DNA of 64,000 nucleotides from contig NZ_CP061095.1 of the NCBI RefSeq assembly GCF_017654485.1, forward strand, positions 256,240 through 320,239, read 5' to 3'. Shown here piece by piece: positions 10,223-19,869 of the stretch; position 1 is the stretch's first letter, and every line of letters starts with the position of its first letter. Below the pieces are notes generated by a model. The model saw nothing but the letters and a program-made list of their open reading frames with translations. It was not told the DNA's origin and did no database searches. This stretch comes from Roseomonas marmotae. Its GTDB lineage: Bacteria; Pseudomonadota; Alphaproteobacteria; Acetobacterales; Acetobacteraceae. Position numbers and translations under genes: made by a program.

Positions 10223-11157
10223 CAGAAATTCGTCCGCAGGTCCAGGCCGGAATAGAGGCCGGCCACCTGCTCGCCATAGCCGTTGAACGTCAGCGTCGGC
10301 TTGCGGCGGGCGAAGAGGCCGGAACCGATCACGCGCTCATTCGCCTGGCTCCAGCGCGGATGGTCGACCTGGGGATTCACATTGGCATAGAAGCCATATT
10401 CCCGCGCGTTCTGGATGTTCCAGCTGGTGGGCGGCTGCTTGTCAGTCAGCGTGACGCGGACGATGGATTTGATGCCCTTGAAGCCGTATTTCCACGGCAC
10501 CACCAGCCGCAGCGGCGCGCCGTTCTGGTTGGGCAGCACCTCGCCATACAAGCCGGTGGCCAGGATGGTCAGGGGATGCATCGCCTCATCCAGCCGCAGC
10601 CCCTCGACGTAAGGCCAGTCCAGCGCCTGGAACAGGCCGCGCTGCCCTGGCATTTCCGATGGTCGCACCAGCGTCTGGAATGCGACATACCGGGCCGCCC
10701 CCTGCGGGTCCGCGCGCTTCAGCACCTCCGCCAGCGGGAAGCCGAGCCAGGGGACGACCATCGACCAGGCCTCGACGCAGCGATGCCGGTAGATGCGGTC
10801 CTCCAGCGCATAGGGCTTCAAGAAATCCTCCAGCTGGTAGTCCGCCGGATTGTTGACGAGCCCATCGACCCTGACCGTCCAGGGGCTGGTCTTCAGCGCG
10901 CCAGACCTCTGCTTCGGGTCGGATTTGTCGACGCCGAATTCGTAGAAGTTGTTGTAGCTGGTCACATCCTCCCGGCTGGTCGGCTTCTCATCGGTCGAGA
11001 AGGGGCTGGGGATGCCCTGGAGCGTGGCGGCCCCTGCCCCACCCCCGGCACTCAGCGCCAGCCCCGCCGCGCCCAGCAGCAGGCCACGGCGGTTGAGGTA
11101 GATGTCGCGGGGCGTGATCTCCGAGCCGTGAATGTCACGCTGGGTGAAGAGCGGCAT
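10222..11157 (-). CDS. msrP: MsrP, periplasmic molybdopterin methionine sulfoxide reductase
   Basis: 311-residue YedY/MsrP catalytic subunit that repairs oxidised methionines of periplasmic proteins. A Tat signal is clear ([18 protein letters not shown] at 23-24), ending near an AGA site about residue 43. The molybdenum-ligating cysteine is C127 in [14 protein letters not shown]. The family signatures [25 protein letters not shown] and the [17 protein letters not shown] block follow. AGGAGG is well placed before the ATG. First gene of a two-gene operon with msrQ, the standard arrangement. Confidence 0.95.
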   Translation of the reverse strand: MPLFTQRDIHGSEITPRDIYLNRRGLLLGAAGLALSAGGGAGAATLQGIPSPFSTDEKPTSREDVTSYNNFYEFGVDKSDPKQRSGALKTSPWTVRVDGLVNNPADYQLEDFLKPYALEDRIYRHRCVEAWSMVVPWLGFPLAEVLKRADPQGAARYVAFQTLVRPSEMPGQRGLFQALDWPYVEGLRLDEAMHPLTILATGLYGEVLPNQNGAPLRLVVPWKYGFKGIKSIVRVTLTDKQPPTSWNIQNAREYGFYANVNPQVDHPRWSQANERVIGSGLFARRKPTLTFNGYGEQVAGLYSGLDLRTNF

Positions 11158-11292
11158 GGCGAGGACCTCCTGCGGCCCCCGCCACGGAGGTGGCGCGGCA
11201 AGGGGCTGGTTCCGGGCACAGACGCCGCCGCCCCACCACTTATTCCCCCCGCCCCGTGATTTTCCATCAACACCGCCGTGAGGCGGCGCGCC

Positions 11293-12078
11293 TCAGCGAG
11301 CCGGGCGGATGCCGCCATAGGTTGTCAGGTGCGCCCCCGCCAGCCAGCCCGCATCGACCGGCAGGTTGATGCCGGTGACGGCCGAGGCATCGTCCGAGAG
11401 CAGGAAGGCCACGCTCGTGCCAATCTCCTCCGCCTCCACCATCCGGCCGAGCGGCGCGGCCTCGGCCAGCAGCGCCGGGTCGCGCAGCCCCTTGTCGATG
11501 GCGGCCCGTAGCGGCGGCGTCGCGACATAGCCTGGGGAGATGGCATTTACCCGCACGCCGGAGCGGCCCCATTCCGCCGCCAGGCAGGCCGCCATATGCA
11601 CCACCGCGGCCTTCGAGGGGGCATAGGCATGCAGCGGCGCGGTGCGCCAGGCGGTGACGGAGCCCGTAACCACGATGGCCCCCTTCCCCCGCTTCGCCAT
11701 GCGCCGCCCGGCCGCGAGGCAGGAGACATAGACGCCGCGCACATTCACCGCCATCACGCGGTCGAACTCGCTCAGCGGCAGGGTCTCCGGCGTGCTGCCG
11801 GGCTGGATCAGCCCGGCATTGGCCATCAGTGCTTCCACCGGGCCGAACTCCGCCTCGATCCTCTCGATGGCGGCCTCCGTCGCGGCCTCGTCCACCACGT
11901 CGAAGGGCACCGCCCCCGCGCCGATGCCGCGTGCCGCGCTTTCGCAGGCCTCGGCATTGATGTCGGAGATGACGACGCGCCAGCCGCGCCGCGCCAGCAC
12001 CCCGGCGGTGGCCAGCCCGATGCCGCTGGCCCCGCCCGTCACCAGGGCAACGCGCCCGCGTCCTTCGTCCCGTTCCAT
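11293..12078 (-). CDS. SDR-family NAD(P)-dependent dehydrogenase
   Basis: 261-residue classical short-chain dehydrogenase. The cofactor motif TGGASGIG is at 14-21, the structural NAG at 87-89, and the catalytic triad S140, Y152 and K156 (YAPSK). D39 after the second strand (VVISDINAE) suggests NAD rather than NADP preference. It lies 11 bp downstream of livF in the same direction and is read as the last gene of the liv operon. With the upstream Baeyer-Villiger monooxygenase and esterase it could supply the alcohol-to-ketone step of one pathway (inference). The substrate cannot be told from sequence. Confidence 0.9.
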   Translation of the reverse strand: MERDEGRGRVALVTGGASGIGLATAGVLARRGWRVVISDINAEACESAARGIGAGAVPFDVVDEAATEAAIERIEAEFGPVEALMANAGLIQPGSTPETLPLSEFDRVMAVNVRGVYVSCLAAGRRMAKRGKGAIVVTGSVTAWRTAPLHAYAPSKAAVVHMAACLAAEWGRSGVRVNAISPGYVATPPLRAAIDKGLRDPALLAEAAPLGRMVEAEEIGTSVAFLLSDDASAVTGINLPVDAGWLAGAHLTTYGGIRPAR

Positions 12079-12089
12079 GGTGTTTCCCC

Positions 12090-12803
12090 TCAGACCGCGA
12101 GATATCGTTGCATGATCGCATCATTGCTGCGCAGCTCGGCAATGGTCGCGCTATAGACCACCTGCCCCTTGTCGATGACGGTGGCATGGGTGGCGATGCC
12201 CAGGCAGAAATGCATGTTCTGCTCGGCGATCAGGATGGTCACGCCCATGTCGCGGAGCGAGCGGATGAGGTCGCCGATGGCCTGCACGACGATGGGCGCC
12301 AGCCCCTCGCTCGGCTCGTCCAGCAGCAGGATATCGGGGTTGCCCATCAGCGTGCGGGCAATGGTCAGCATCTGCTGCTCGCCGCCCGAGAGGCGCCCGG
12401 CCATGCGGTTCCGCATGCCCTCCAGGACAGGGAAGACCTCGTAGATCCGCGTGGTGGTCCAGTACCGGTCGCCACGCGGGCCGGCCTTGGCGCCGACGAT
12501 GAGATTGTCCTCCACCGTGTGCTCCGGAAAGACCTGCCGGTCCTCCGGCACATAGCCGATGCCGGCGCGGGCCACGAGATAGGGCGGCTTGCCCGAGACC
12601 GTCCGGCCGGAAAGCGCGACACGGCCATGGCGTGGCGGCGCGATGCCGGCGATGGCCTTGAAGGTCGTGCTCTTGCCAGCGCCGTTGCGGCCCAGCAGCG
12701 CCATGGTCTGGCCGCGGGCCACCGCCAGATCGACGCCGAAGAGGATCTGGCTGGCGCCATAGAAGACATCGGCGCCCTGCATTTCCAGGATCGGGGTGTT
12801 CAT
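12090..12803 (-). CDS. livF: LivF-type ABC transporter ATP-binding protein
   Basis: 237-residue ATPase of the branched-chain amino acid (HAAT) ABC family. Walker A is at 38-45 (GRNGAGKS), the signature is LSGGEQQ, and Walker B/D-loop is DILLLDEPSEGLAP, the 'SEGLAP' form being characteristic of LivF. The ATG follows the livG stop by two bases (TGAGCATG), so it is coupled to livG. HAAT systems carry amino acids but also urea, aromatic acids and other organic solutes; the substrate here is not determined. Confidence 0.93.
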   Translation of the reverse strand: MNTPILEMQGADVFYGASQILFGVDLAVARGQTMALLGRNGAGKSTTFKAIAGIAPPRHGRVALSGRTVSGKPPYLVARAGIGYVPEDRQVFPEHTVEDNLIVGAKAGPRGDRYWTTTRIYEVFPVLEGMRNRMAGRLSGGEQQMLTIARTLMGNPDILLLDEPSEGLAPIVVQAIGDLIRSLRDMGVTILIAEQNMHFCLGIATHATVIDKGQVVYSATIAELRSNDAIMQRYLAV

Positions 12804-12805
12804 GC

Positions 12806-13573
12806 TCAGGCCTGCCCCGGCGTCAGCGCCATGTGGTGGTCGGTGCCGAGATAGGCGTCGATCACATCCTGGTTGCGGCGGATCTCCTCCGGCGTGCCCT
12901 GCGCCAGCACGGCGCCGTATTTCAGCACATGCACGGTCTGCGAGATCTTGAATACGATATCCATGTCATGCTCGATGAAGACCATGGTGAGGCGCTTGGC
13001 CTGCCAGAGGCTGTGCACCTTCTCGATCATCCGCCATCGCTCGTCCGGCCCCATGCCCGCCGTCGGCTCGTCCAGCAGCAGAACCTTTGGCTCCATCGCC
13101 AGGGCCAGGCCGATATCCAGCAGCTTCTGGTCGCCATGGGAGAGGCGGCTGGTAGGCTGATCGGCCTTCGCGGTCAGGCCCAGCAGTTCCAGCAGTTCCT
13201 CCAACCGTTCCTGAAGCCCTGCCAGAGGGAAGCGCCTGAAGAGCGTCCAGGAACGGCGTTGATGCGAGGTGATGGCGGCGGTGACAGCCTCCCGCACCGT
13301 CAGGCTGGGAAAGAGCGAGGCGACCTGGAAGGCACGCGCCATGCCGCGGCGGACGATCTCAAGGCTGGAGAGGCCGACGATATCCTGCCCATCAAAGAGC
13401 ACGCGGCCGGAATCCGGCCGCAGATGGCCGGAGATGAGATTGAAGAAGGTGGTCTTGCCCGCGCCATTGGGGCCGATGATGGCGGTGAGCGAGCCTGTGG
13501 GGAAGGCAAGCGTGACATCGCGCGTCGCCTGCACGCCGCCGAAGGATTTGCTGAGGTGTTCGACCTGGAGCAT
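12806..13573 (-). CDS. livG: LivG-type ABC transporter ATP-binding protein
   Basis: 255-residue ATPase of the HAAT family. Walker A is at 34-41 (GPNGAGKT); the Q-loop region and the LivG-like C-terminal block (IEHDMDIVFKISQTVHVLKYGAVLAQGTPEEI) are present in pieces. Walker B is KVLLLDEPTAGMGPDE. The signature is the unusual RLSHGDQKLLD in place of LSxGxQ, as seen in many LivG-like proteins. It starts three bases after the livM stop. Confidence 0.93.
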   Translation of the reverse strand: MLQVEHLSKSFGGVQATRDVTLAFPTGSLTAIIGPNGAGKTTFFNLISGHLRPDSGRVLFDGQDIVGLSSLEIVRRGMARAFQVASLFPSLTVREAVTAAITSHQRRSWTLFRRFPLAGLQERLEELLELLGLTAKADQPTSRLSHGDQKLLDIGLALAMEPKVLLLDEPTAGMGPDERWRMIEKVHSLWQAKRLTMVFIEHDMDIVFKISQTVHVLKYGAVLAQGTPEEIRRNQDVIDAYLGTDHHMALTPGQA

Positions 13574-13576
13574 CGC

Positions 13577-14584
13577 TCAGCCCACCGCCTTCTTCTTCTT
13601 GGCCACGACGGGCGCGGTGGCCAGGCCGGCACGGGCCTCGCGCCGTGTCAACAGCCAGGCGTGCAGGTAATCCGCCACGCCGCGCCGCAGCCCCAGCACG
13701 ATGACGAGGATGACGATGCCCAGCACCAGGCCATGGTGCTCGGTATAGATCGTCACATAGTGGTTCAGGGTCTGCAGCAGGAAGGCGCCGATGACCGGGC
13801 CAAGGAAAACCTGCGTTCCACCCAGCATGATCATGAAGATCGCTTCACCCGAGGTCGTCCAGAAACCGAATTCCGGATAGGCGCCGGAGACGAAGAGCGC
13901 GAGCAGGATGCCGGCCACGCTGGCCAGGGTCGCGGCCATGACGAAGATGCCGAGCTTCATCCGCACGACATCCACGCCGAGGAAGTTGGCGCGCGCCGGA
14001 TTGTCGCGGATCATGCGGAGCGTATAGCCGAAGGGCGACTGCCAGATCTGCCGCATGACAACCAGGCAGGCGACGAAGACCACGACGCAGAAGCTGTAGA
14101 GGGTCAGGGCGTTGTTCAGGTCGATGCCCAGGAAGGCCGGGCGGGGAATGCCGCCGCGAAGTCCCTGGTCGCCGCCTGTCAGGTCAACCCAGGTCAGGAT
14201 GATGCTATGGATGAACATCTGGAAGGCCAGGGTGATGAAGGAGAAATAGATCTCCTTCAGCCGCACGCAGATGGCGCCGATGATCGTCGCCAGCACGGCC
14301 GTGCCGCCCACCGTGGCCAGCATGGCCATAGGCACGGAAAAACTGCCGGACTGCATCAGCAGCCCGAAACCATAGGCGCCCGAAGCGAAATAGGCGGCAT
14401 GCCCGAAGGACACCAGTCCTGTCAGCCCCACCAGCAGGTTCAACGACATCGCCAGCAGCCCGTAAGCGATGACATAGATCAGGAAGTCCCGCAGCGAAGG
14501 CTGCGGAAAGACCATCGGCAGTGCCAGCAGGACCACCAGCGCCACCAGTGCGATCAGCAGGTCGCGTGACCATTCCTGGCGCAT
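13577..14584 (-). CDS. livM: LivM-type ABC transporter permease
   Basis: 335-residue permease of the HAAT family with roughly nine to ten hydrophobic segments. Typical LivM blocks are visible: YGLLAMSLNLLVGLTGLVSFGHAAYF near the N-terminus, and RDNPARANFLGVDV (the cytoplasmic loop contacting the ATPase) near the middle. The C-terminus is basic (KKKKAVG). It begins one base after the livH stop and precedes livG, the usual order. Confidence 0.92.
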   Translation of the reverse strand: MRQEWSRDLLIALVALVVLLALPMVFPQPSLRDFLIYVIAYGLLAMSLNLLVGLTGLVSFGHAAYFASGAYGFGLLMQSGSFSVPMAMLATVGGTAVLATIIGAICVRLKEIYFSFITLAFQMFIHSIILTWVDLTGGDQGLRGGIPRPAFLGIDLNNALTLYSFCVVVFVACLVVMRQIWQSPFGYTLRMIRDNPARANFLGVDVVRMKLGIFVMAATLASVAGILLALFVSGAYPEFGFWTTSGEAIFMIMLGGTQVFLGPVIGAFLLQTLNHYVTIYTEHHGLVLGIVILVIVLGLRRGVADYLHAWLLTRREARAGLATAPVVAKKKKAVG

Positions 14585-14585
14585 G

Positions 14586-15488
14586 TCAGGTCGCCTTCAC
14601 GCCGAGCAGGCCGCTGGGCCTGACGATGAGCACCAGCCCCATCAGCCCGAACATCAGCCCGTCCACGAAGAGCGGAAAGCCGATGGCGCCGAAGGCGCGG
14701 GTCAGCCCGATCAGCAATGCCGCCACCAGCGCGCCGGGAATGGAGCCCATGCCGCCGATGACCGTGACGATGAAGCTCTCGATCAGGACCGAGAGCCCCA
14801 TGCCGGGTGTGAGGCTGCGTACCGGCGCCGCCAGCCCCCCCGCCACACCTGCCAGCACGCAGCCGATGCCGAAGACGCCGGCATAGAGCAGGGTGGTATT
14901 GATGCCGAGCGCGCCGACCATCTGCGGATTGATGGCCAACGCACGGATGATCTTGCCCACGCGGGTCTTGTTGATGCCCAGCCAGAGCAGCAGCCCGATG
15001 CCCAGCGCGATGGCCAGCATGAACAGGTAGTAGCCCGGGATGAAACCGCCGGCGATCTCCAGCGGCGCCGTGGCGAAGGCTTCCGGCATACCCATCAGCT
15101 TGTAGTCCGCACCGAAGAAGATCTTCACGAGGTCGTCGAGAATCAGGATGGCGGCATAGCAGACGAGAAGCTGCATCAGCAGATCCTGTCCGTAGACACG
15201 GCTCATGATCAGCCGCTCGAAAGCCACGCCGATGACACCAGCACTCAGGGCACCCGCGATCAGCGCCAGGGTGAAGCTGTCCGTCTGCACATAAGCCAGG
15301 AAGGCGAAATAGGCGCCGACCATGTAGAAGGCGCCATGGGCGAAGTTGACGATGCCCAGCACGCCGAAGATCAGCGAAAGGCCGGAGGCTACCAGGAAGA
15401 GCAGCATCCCTACGATCAGCCCGGTGGAGACTTGGGTAACGACGCAGGATGCTGTCGCGAAACAGCCGGCGAGGACCTCGAGATTCAC
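14586..15488 (-). CDS. livH: LivH-type ABC transporter permease
   Basis: 300-residue permease of the HAAT family. The conserved segment SGLSLIFGVLGIVNFAHGAFYMVGAYFAF lies near the N-terminus in shorter recognisable pieces, and the ATPase-contact loop is TRVGKIIRALAINPQMV. The frame extends to 15563, but the GTG at 15488 with GGGAG just upstream starts just before the first helix and is preferred. It follows the binding-protein gene by 47 bp. Confidence 0.9.
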   Translation of the reverse strand: MNLEVLAGCFATASCVVTQVSTGLIVGMLLFLVASGLSLIFGVLGIVNFAHGAFYMVGAYFAFLAYVQTDSFTLALIAGALSAGVIGVAFERLIMSRVYGQDLLMQLLVCYAAILILDDLVKIFFGADYKLMGMPEAFATAPLEIAGGFIPGYYLFMLAIALGIGLLLWLGINKTRVGKIIRALAINPQMVGALGINTTLLYAGVFGIGCVLAGVAGGLAAPVRSLTPGMGLSVLIESFIVTVIGGMGSIPGALVAALLIGLTRAFGAIGFPLFVDGLMFGLMGLVLIVRPSGLLGVKAT

Positions 15489-15535
15489 ATGTGGTCTCCC
15501 ATTCGGTGTGGCAGGGCAGGGTAAGGCGCTATGCC

Positions 15536-16795
15536 TCAGGCATAGCCCTTCTGCTTCTTCCACTCCGCTTCGAGCTCAACGATCTGGCCCCAGTCCACTG
15601 GCGCGAAATCCTCCACGAAGGGCGCCTTCGGCACGGTGCGACCCCAGGCCACGGGATAGCCGATGATGGTATGATCGCTCTCCCGCATGGTGATGACCTC
15701 ATCCACCGCCACGGGCGAGGGCAGTTTCATACCCTTTAGTTCGGCCGCCAGAGCCGTGGCATCCGTGCGGCCGTCGGTGCGCTTCAGCGCCTCAGCGATG
15801 AAGCCGGCGGCGACGAAGTTCTGCCAGGCCCAGTTCGTGGGATCATGCTTCGCCATGCCGCTATAGCCATCGGCGAAGGCGACATTCTCCGGCCTGGTGG
15901 GATAGGTACGGTTGTAGCGATAGGCCGTGTGCAGGCCCTGCGGCAGCTGCTTGATGGCCGTCAGCACCGGCGGATCGCCCAGCGAGGAGGAGAAGAAGGT
16001 GATGTTGTTGAAGAGACGGTAGAGGTTGGTCTGCTCGACGAAGCTGACGAGGTCACCGCCCCAGAGCGCCGAATACATGGCCTGCGGCTTCACCTGGAGC
16101 GCCTTGGTGATATTCTCGGTATAGTCGGGCGCGAAGAGGCGCGGCCAGACCTGATCGACCACCTCGATGTCCGGATCGAACATCTTTGCGAATTGCAGGA
16201 ACTCCGCAGTGTTGTCGCGGCCATAGGCATAATCGGGAGAGCAGGTCATCCACCGCTTCAGGCCACGTGCCTTTGAAATGGTGGAGGCGTAGGTGCCTCC
16301 CGCCACAGCATCATGGATGCCCTGCCGCGCGCAGCGGAAAGCGGTCTTCACATGCAGCTTCGGGTCGGCCGAGAGGGATGATGTCTCGGAATTCGTATGG
16401 AGGCAAAGGACGGGAAGGTCGCGGATCACCTCATGCACCGCGAAACTGCCGGCGGAGGATTCACCATCGATGATGATCTCACAACCATCATTGTTGATGA
16501 GGTCGCGGGTGATCTTGGCGGCTTCGTCCGGTCGGCCCTTGGTGTCGCGCTCCACCAGTTCCAGCTTCCGGCCGCCCATGCCGCCGGCTTCATTGATGCG
16601 GTTGAAAGCGTATTGCACCGCAACGCGGCTGGAACTGCCCATGATCGCGATGCGGCCGGAAAGGGTGGTCGGCATGCCGACCCGGATCACCTTGGCCTGC
16701 GCGCCGGCCACATGCGGCATGGCGAGGATGCCCGCGCCTGCCGCGGCAGCACCCAGGAACGCACGACGCCCGACAGCGCCTGCCTGATTCGACAT
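15536..16795 (-). CDS. Liv-type ABC transporter periplasmic substrate-binding protein
   Basis: 419-residue type I periplasmic binding protein, first gene of the transporter cluster. It carries a Tat-like signal (VGRRAFLGAAAAGAGILAM) cleaved near AGAQA. The mature part begins KVIRVGMPTTLSGR, and GGRKLELVERDTKGRPDEAAK is the classic fold around the first domain. The start is placed at the ATG at 16795 because GGAAGGA precedes it at good distance; an in-frame ATG at 16813 is an alternative. The ligand is unknown. The neighbouring esterase and monooxygenase hint at an organic solute rather than an amino acid (inference). Confidence 0.9.
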   Translation of the reverse strand: MSNQAGAVGRRAFLGAAAAGAGILAMPHVAGAQAKVIRVGMPTTLSGRIAIMGSSSRVAVQYAFNRINEAGGMGGRKLELVERDTKGRPDEAAKITRDLINNDGCEIIIDGESSAGSFAVHEVIRDLPVLCLHTNSETSSLSADPKLHVKTAFRCARQGIHDAVAGGTYASTISKARGLKRWMTCSPDYAYGRDNTAEFLQFAKMFDPDIEVVDQVWPRLFAPDYTENITKALQVKPQAMYSALWGGDLVSFVEQTNLYRLFNNITFFSSSLGDPPVLTAIKQLPQGLHTAYRYNRTYPTRPENVAFADGYSGMAKHDPTNWAWQNFVAAGFIAEALKRTDGRTDATALAAELKGMKLPSPVAVDEVITMRESDHTIIGYPVAWGRTVPKAPFVEDFAPVDWGQIVELEAEWKKQKGYA

Positions 16796-17033
16796 TCTCG
16801 TTTTCCTTCCCATTCGCCTCCGCCGCCTGCCTTCCGGCAGTACAGCGGGACCATTTTGATTATGATTTCCGGTATGGTGATCGCATCGACCCACGCAAGT
16901 CAACGCACATTGACGGGGCGCGGCATCTCACGATCTTCACGCAACACGCAATATGCGCCGTTTCTACTTTCCCCTTGCTACACCAGTTGGCATCATGCGC
17001 CATGACAAGGGGGTTCCGCCCTTCCCCTGCCGC
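16796..17033. promoter_or_regulatory. 238-bp gap carrying the likely liv-cluster promoter
   Basis: This is the largest gap within the minus-strand run. Bases 16850-17000 are notably less G+C-rich than the genes around them, as expected of a promoter. A small AAGGG/CCCTT stem around 17005-17021 follows the esterase stop and could attenuate read-through. No clear operator was recognised. Confidence 0.4.
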
Positions 17034-17972
17034 CTACCAGACGCCACGAAGCGTCTGGGCAGCGAAGGCCATGACGCCCGCGACTGGACGGATGGCCTTG
17101 TTCATGGTCAGGAAGCCGTGGGTCTGGTCACTCAGATGCAGCGCCGTGACGGCGACGCCATCCTGTTCCAGCCGCCTGGCATATCTCCGCCCTTCCTCGC
17201 CAAGCGGATCGTGCCCGCAGGTCAGCACCAGCGCAGGGGGCGCACCGCGAAGGCTGGGCGCGCGCAGGGGCGATGCCCGCCAATCCCGGCGCTGCTCCGG
17301 CGCCGGCAGATATTGTTCGATGAAGTAGCGCATTGTCGTAGGCGCCAACAGCATCGCCTCGGTCACGGGCGCGTAGCTGTTCTCGTCGATATCCAGATCC
17401 ACCGCCGGATAGAGCAACATCTGAAAGACGGTGGGGGGGACATGACCCTCGCGGCCCATCAAGGCCAGGACAGCGGCCAGATTGGCTCCGGCGCTGTCGC
17501 CACCCACGGCGATCCGCCTGGGATCGATGCCCAGCACCTCCGCCTGGGCGGCCAGCCAGCGCAGCGCGGCGATGCCATCTTCCAGCGCCGCGGGGTAGGG
17601 ATGTTCCGGCGCCAGGCGATAATCGACCGCCAGCACACAGGCGCCGAGTTCCCGAGCCAGCCGGCGGCAGACCCAGTCATGCGTGTCCAGACTTCCGAGG
17701 ACCCAGCCACCGCCGTGCAGGAACAGCAGGCAGGGGGAAGGCCCATCCTCCGCCCTGGTGGCACGGTAGAAACGCAGCGGCACCTCGTGGCCCTGGCCTG
17801 CGGCCCGCATGTCCCGCACGTCCTCCAGGCTGTCGCCTTCCGTCTGCATGGCGCGCGCCCGCTCCGCATGAACCCTGCGGGCCTCCTGCGGCGACAGCTT
17901 CTCGAATGGCAGGCTCTCGGCCTGACGCACCCGCTCGATCAGGGCCAGAACATCCGGGTGAATCGCTGACAT
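17034..17972 (-). CDS. HSL-family alpha/beta hydrolase (esterase)
   Basis: 312-residue hormone-sensitive-lipase-type esterase/lactonase. The oxyanion-hole motif HGGGW is at 86-90, the nucleophile S160 is in GGDSAGANLA, the acid is in TCGHDPLGEEG and the histidine in DQTHGF. The ATG at 17972 is chosen over the longer frame (18032) because GGAAGGA lies directly upstream. It is 99 bp downstream of the Baeyer-Villiger monooxygenase in the same direction. HSL-type hydrolases (for example ChnC) often open the ester or lactone made by such monooxygenases, a plausible role here. Confidence 0.9.
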   Translation of the reverse strand: MSAIHPDVLALIERVRQAESLPFEKLSPQEARRVHAERARAMQTEGDSLEDVRDMRAAGQGHEVPLRFYRATRAEDGPSPCLLFLHGGGWVLGSLDTHDWVCRRLARELGACVLAVDYRLAPEHPYPAALEDGIAALRWLAAQAEVLGIDPRRIAVGGDSAGANLAAVLALMGREGHVPPTVFQMLLYPAVDLDIDENSYAPVTEAMLLAPTTMRYFIEQYLPAPEQRRDWRASPLRAPSLRGAPPALVLTCGHDPLGEEGRRYARRLEQDGVAVTALHLSDQTHGFLTMNKAIRPVAGVMAFAAQTLRGVW

Positions 17973-18071
17973 CCGCTCTTCCTTCCATGTCTGAAGGGGC
18001 GGCAGGCGATAGCGGCCTGCAGCCCGATGCAATGCCCGCCCCGCATGGCGGGGCAGGTGGACCGGAATTGC

Positions 18072-19715
18072 TCAGCGACTCAGTTCGAATCCTTCATAGT
18101 CCTTCGCCGCGACCTCCTCGCAGACCCGGGCGTAATTCGCCATGCCCCCGGCATAGGGCATGAAGACGCGCGGCTTGCCCGGGACATTGGCGCCGAGATA
18201 CCAGGAACTGTTGGCCTGCGGCAGCAGCGTGGCATTGGCGGCGTCATTGACATGCGCCACCCATTTCTCGGCGGCCTCCGGCTGTGCCTCGATCCGGCTC
18301 AGGCCATTCTGCCGCATATGCTGGATGCAGCGGGTGATCCAGTCGACATGCTGCTCGATCGCCACAGGCATGTTGGTCAGCACGGAGGGGCTTCCCGGCC
18401 CGGTGATGGTGAAGAGATTCGGGAAATCCGCCACCTGCAGGCCAAGATAGCTGCGCGGACCAGCCGCCCAGGCATCCTTCAGCGCGATGCCGTCCCGGCC
18501 GCTGATATCGATGGATAGCAGCGGCCCCGTCATGGCGTCGAAGCCCGTGGCGAAGACGATGATATCCAGCTCGTGCTCAGCATCCCGCGTACGGATGCCG
18601 CGCGGCGTGATCTCGGCGATGGGCGTGGCCTTGATATCGACCAGCTTGACGTTGTCGCGGTTGAAGGTCTCGAAATAGTCGGTATCGATCGGCGGCCGCT
18701 TGGTGGCGAAGGGATGGTCCTTCGGCGTCAGCATCTCCGCCACCACCGGGTCCTTCACGATGCCGCGGATCTTGGCACGGATGAACTCGGAGGCCGTCTC
18801 ATTCGCATCCCTGTCGATCAGCAGGTCCTTGAAGACCGCGCGGAAACGCAGGCCGCCCGTCTCCCAGGCCTGTTCATAGCGCGCCAGGCGCTCCTCCGGC
18901 GTCATCTCCAGTGCCGATTTCTGGAAGACATCGAAGGGATGGCCGTTGGGCGAGGAGCGCGCCTTCTCGCGGATGGCGGCGTAATTGGCCTTGATCTCGC
19001 GCAGCTGCTCCGGGCTCATCGGGCTGTTGCGGGCGGGAATGCTGTAATTGGCGGTGCGCTGGAAGACGGTCAGGTGCGCCGCCTGCGCGGCGATGACGGG
19101 CGTCGCCTGGATGCCGGTCGAGCCGGTGCCGATCAGGCCGACGCGCTTGCCGGCGAAATCCACATCCTCATGCGGCCAGCGCCCCGTATGATACCACTGG
19201 CCCTGGAAGCTCTCCAGGCCCGGAATCTTCGGGATATTGGCGGCGGAGAGGCAACCGACGCCGGTGATCAGGAAGCGTGCGGACAGGGATTCTCCGGCTT
19301 CGGTAGTGACGCGCCAGAGATTGGCCTCGTCATCATAGCGCGCGCTGGCGACGCGGGTGTCGAAGCGGATGTTGCGGCGCAGGTCGAAGCGGTCGGCGAC
19401 GTGATTGAGGTAGCGGCGGATCTCGGAATGGTCGGGGTAACGCTCGCTCCACTCCCATTCCTGCTGCAGCTCCTCCGAGAAGGAGAAGGAATAGTAGTAG
19501 CTCTCCGAATCGCAGCGGGCGCCGGGGTAGCGGTTCCAGTACCAGGTGCCGCCGACGCCGCTGCCGGCCTCCAGCACCTGCACCCTCATCCCCAGTTTGT
19601 CGCGCAACGAATAGAGCTGATACAGGCCGGAGAAGCCGGCGCCGATGACGATGGCATCGAAGTCGCCGGAAATCCGCGCCTGAACGTTGGCGGTTTCTGC
19701 TTGCGAACTGGACAT
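18072..19715 (-). CDS. Baeyer-Villiger-type flavin monooxygenase
   Basis: 547-residue type I Baeyer-Villiger monooxygenase, converting ketones to esters or lactones with FAD, NADPH and O2. The FAD Rossmann motif GAGFSG is at 25-30, the family fingerprint FxGxxxHxxxWP at 170-181 (FQGQWYHTGRWP), and the NADPH Rossmann motif GTGSTG at 196-201. A further ATG lies at 19736, but AGGGAG precedes the ATG at 19715. It is divergent from a LysR gene and upstream of an esterase, suggesting a ketone-ester-acid route. Confidence 0.92.
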   Translation of the reverse strand: MSSSQAETANVQARISGDFDAIVIGAGFSGLYQLYSLRDKLGMRVQVLEAGSGVGGTWYWNRYPGARCDSESYYYSFSFSEELQQEWEWSERYPDHSEIRRYLNHVADRFDLRRNIRFDTRVASARYDDEANLWRVTTEAGESLSARFLITGVGCLSAANIPKIPGLESFQGQWYHTGRWPHEDVDFAGKRVGLIGTGSTGIQATPVIAAQAAHLTVFQRTANYSIPARNSPMSPEQLREIKANYAAIREKARSSPNGHPFDVFQKSALEMTPEERLARYEQAWETGGLRFRAVFKDLLIDRDANETASEFIRAKIRGIVKDPVVAEMLTPKDHPFATKRPPIDTDYFETFNRDNVKLVDIKATPIAEITPRGIRTRDAEHELDIIVFATGFDAMTGPLLSIDISGRDGIALKDAWAAGPRSYLGLQVADFPNLFTITGPGSPSVLTNMPVAIEQHVDWITRCIQHMRQNGLSRIEAQPEAAEKWVAHVNDAANATLLPQANSSWYLGANVPGKPRVFMPYAGGMANYARVCEEVAAKDYEGFELSR

Positions 19716-19846
19716 GACCGGCCGCTCCCTATTCATCTTTACTGTTCATGGACGTCATCAGCCGCCGCGATGCCTCTGCGGGCACTACTCGGGGTCACAC
19801 AGACGCTAGGCCCTTGCATGGCCAGCGGCAATTTCCAAACCGTCCA

Positions 19847-19869
19847 AACTGGTGTGAACTGGTGTCACA
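19847..19869. promoter_or_regulatory. Candidate LysR operator between monooxygenase and regulator
   Basis: A tandem 10-bp direct repeat (AACTGGTGTG at 19847-19856, AACTGGTGTC at 19857-19866) overlaps an inverted repeat TGTGA-N7-TCACA (19853-19857/19865-19869). It sits 17 bp before the regulator's start codon, in the 170-bp divergent gap. The size matches a LysR T-N11-A box. Confidence 0.5.

Noticed and set aside
12833..15524. Long plus-strand frames opposite the liv genes
   Set aside because: They are His/Gln/Asp-rich shadows with no start signals; the minus-strand frames are clear ABC components.
19853..19869. CRP binding site
   Set aside because: TGTGA and TCACA are separated by seven rather than six bases, and the site sits in a LysR divergent gap.
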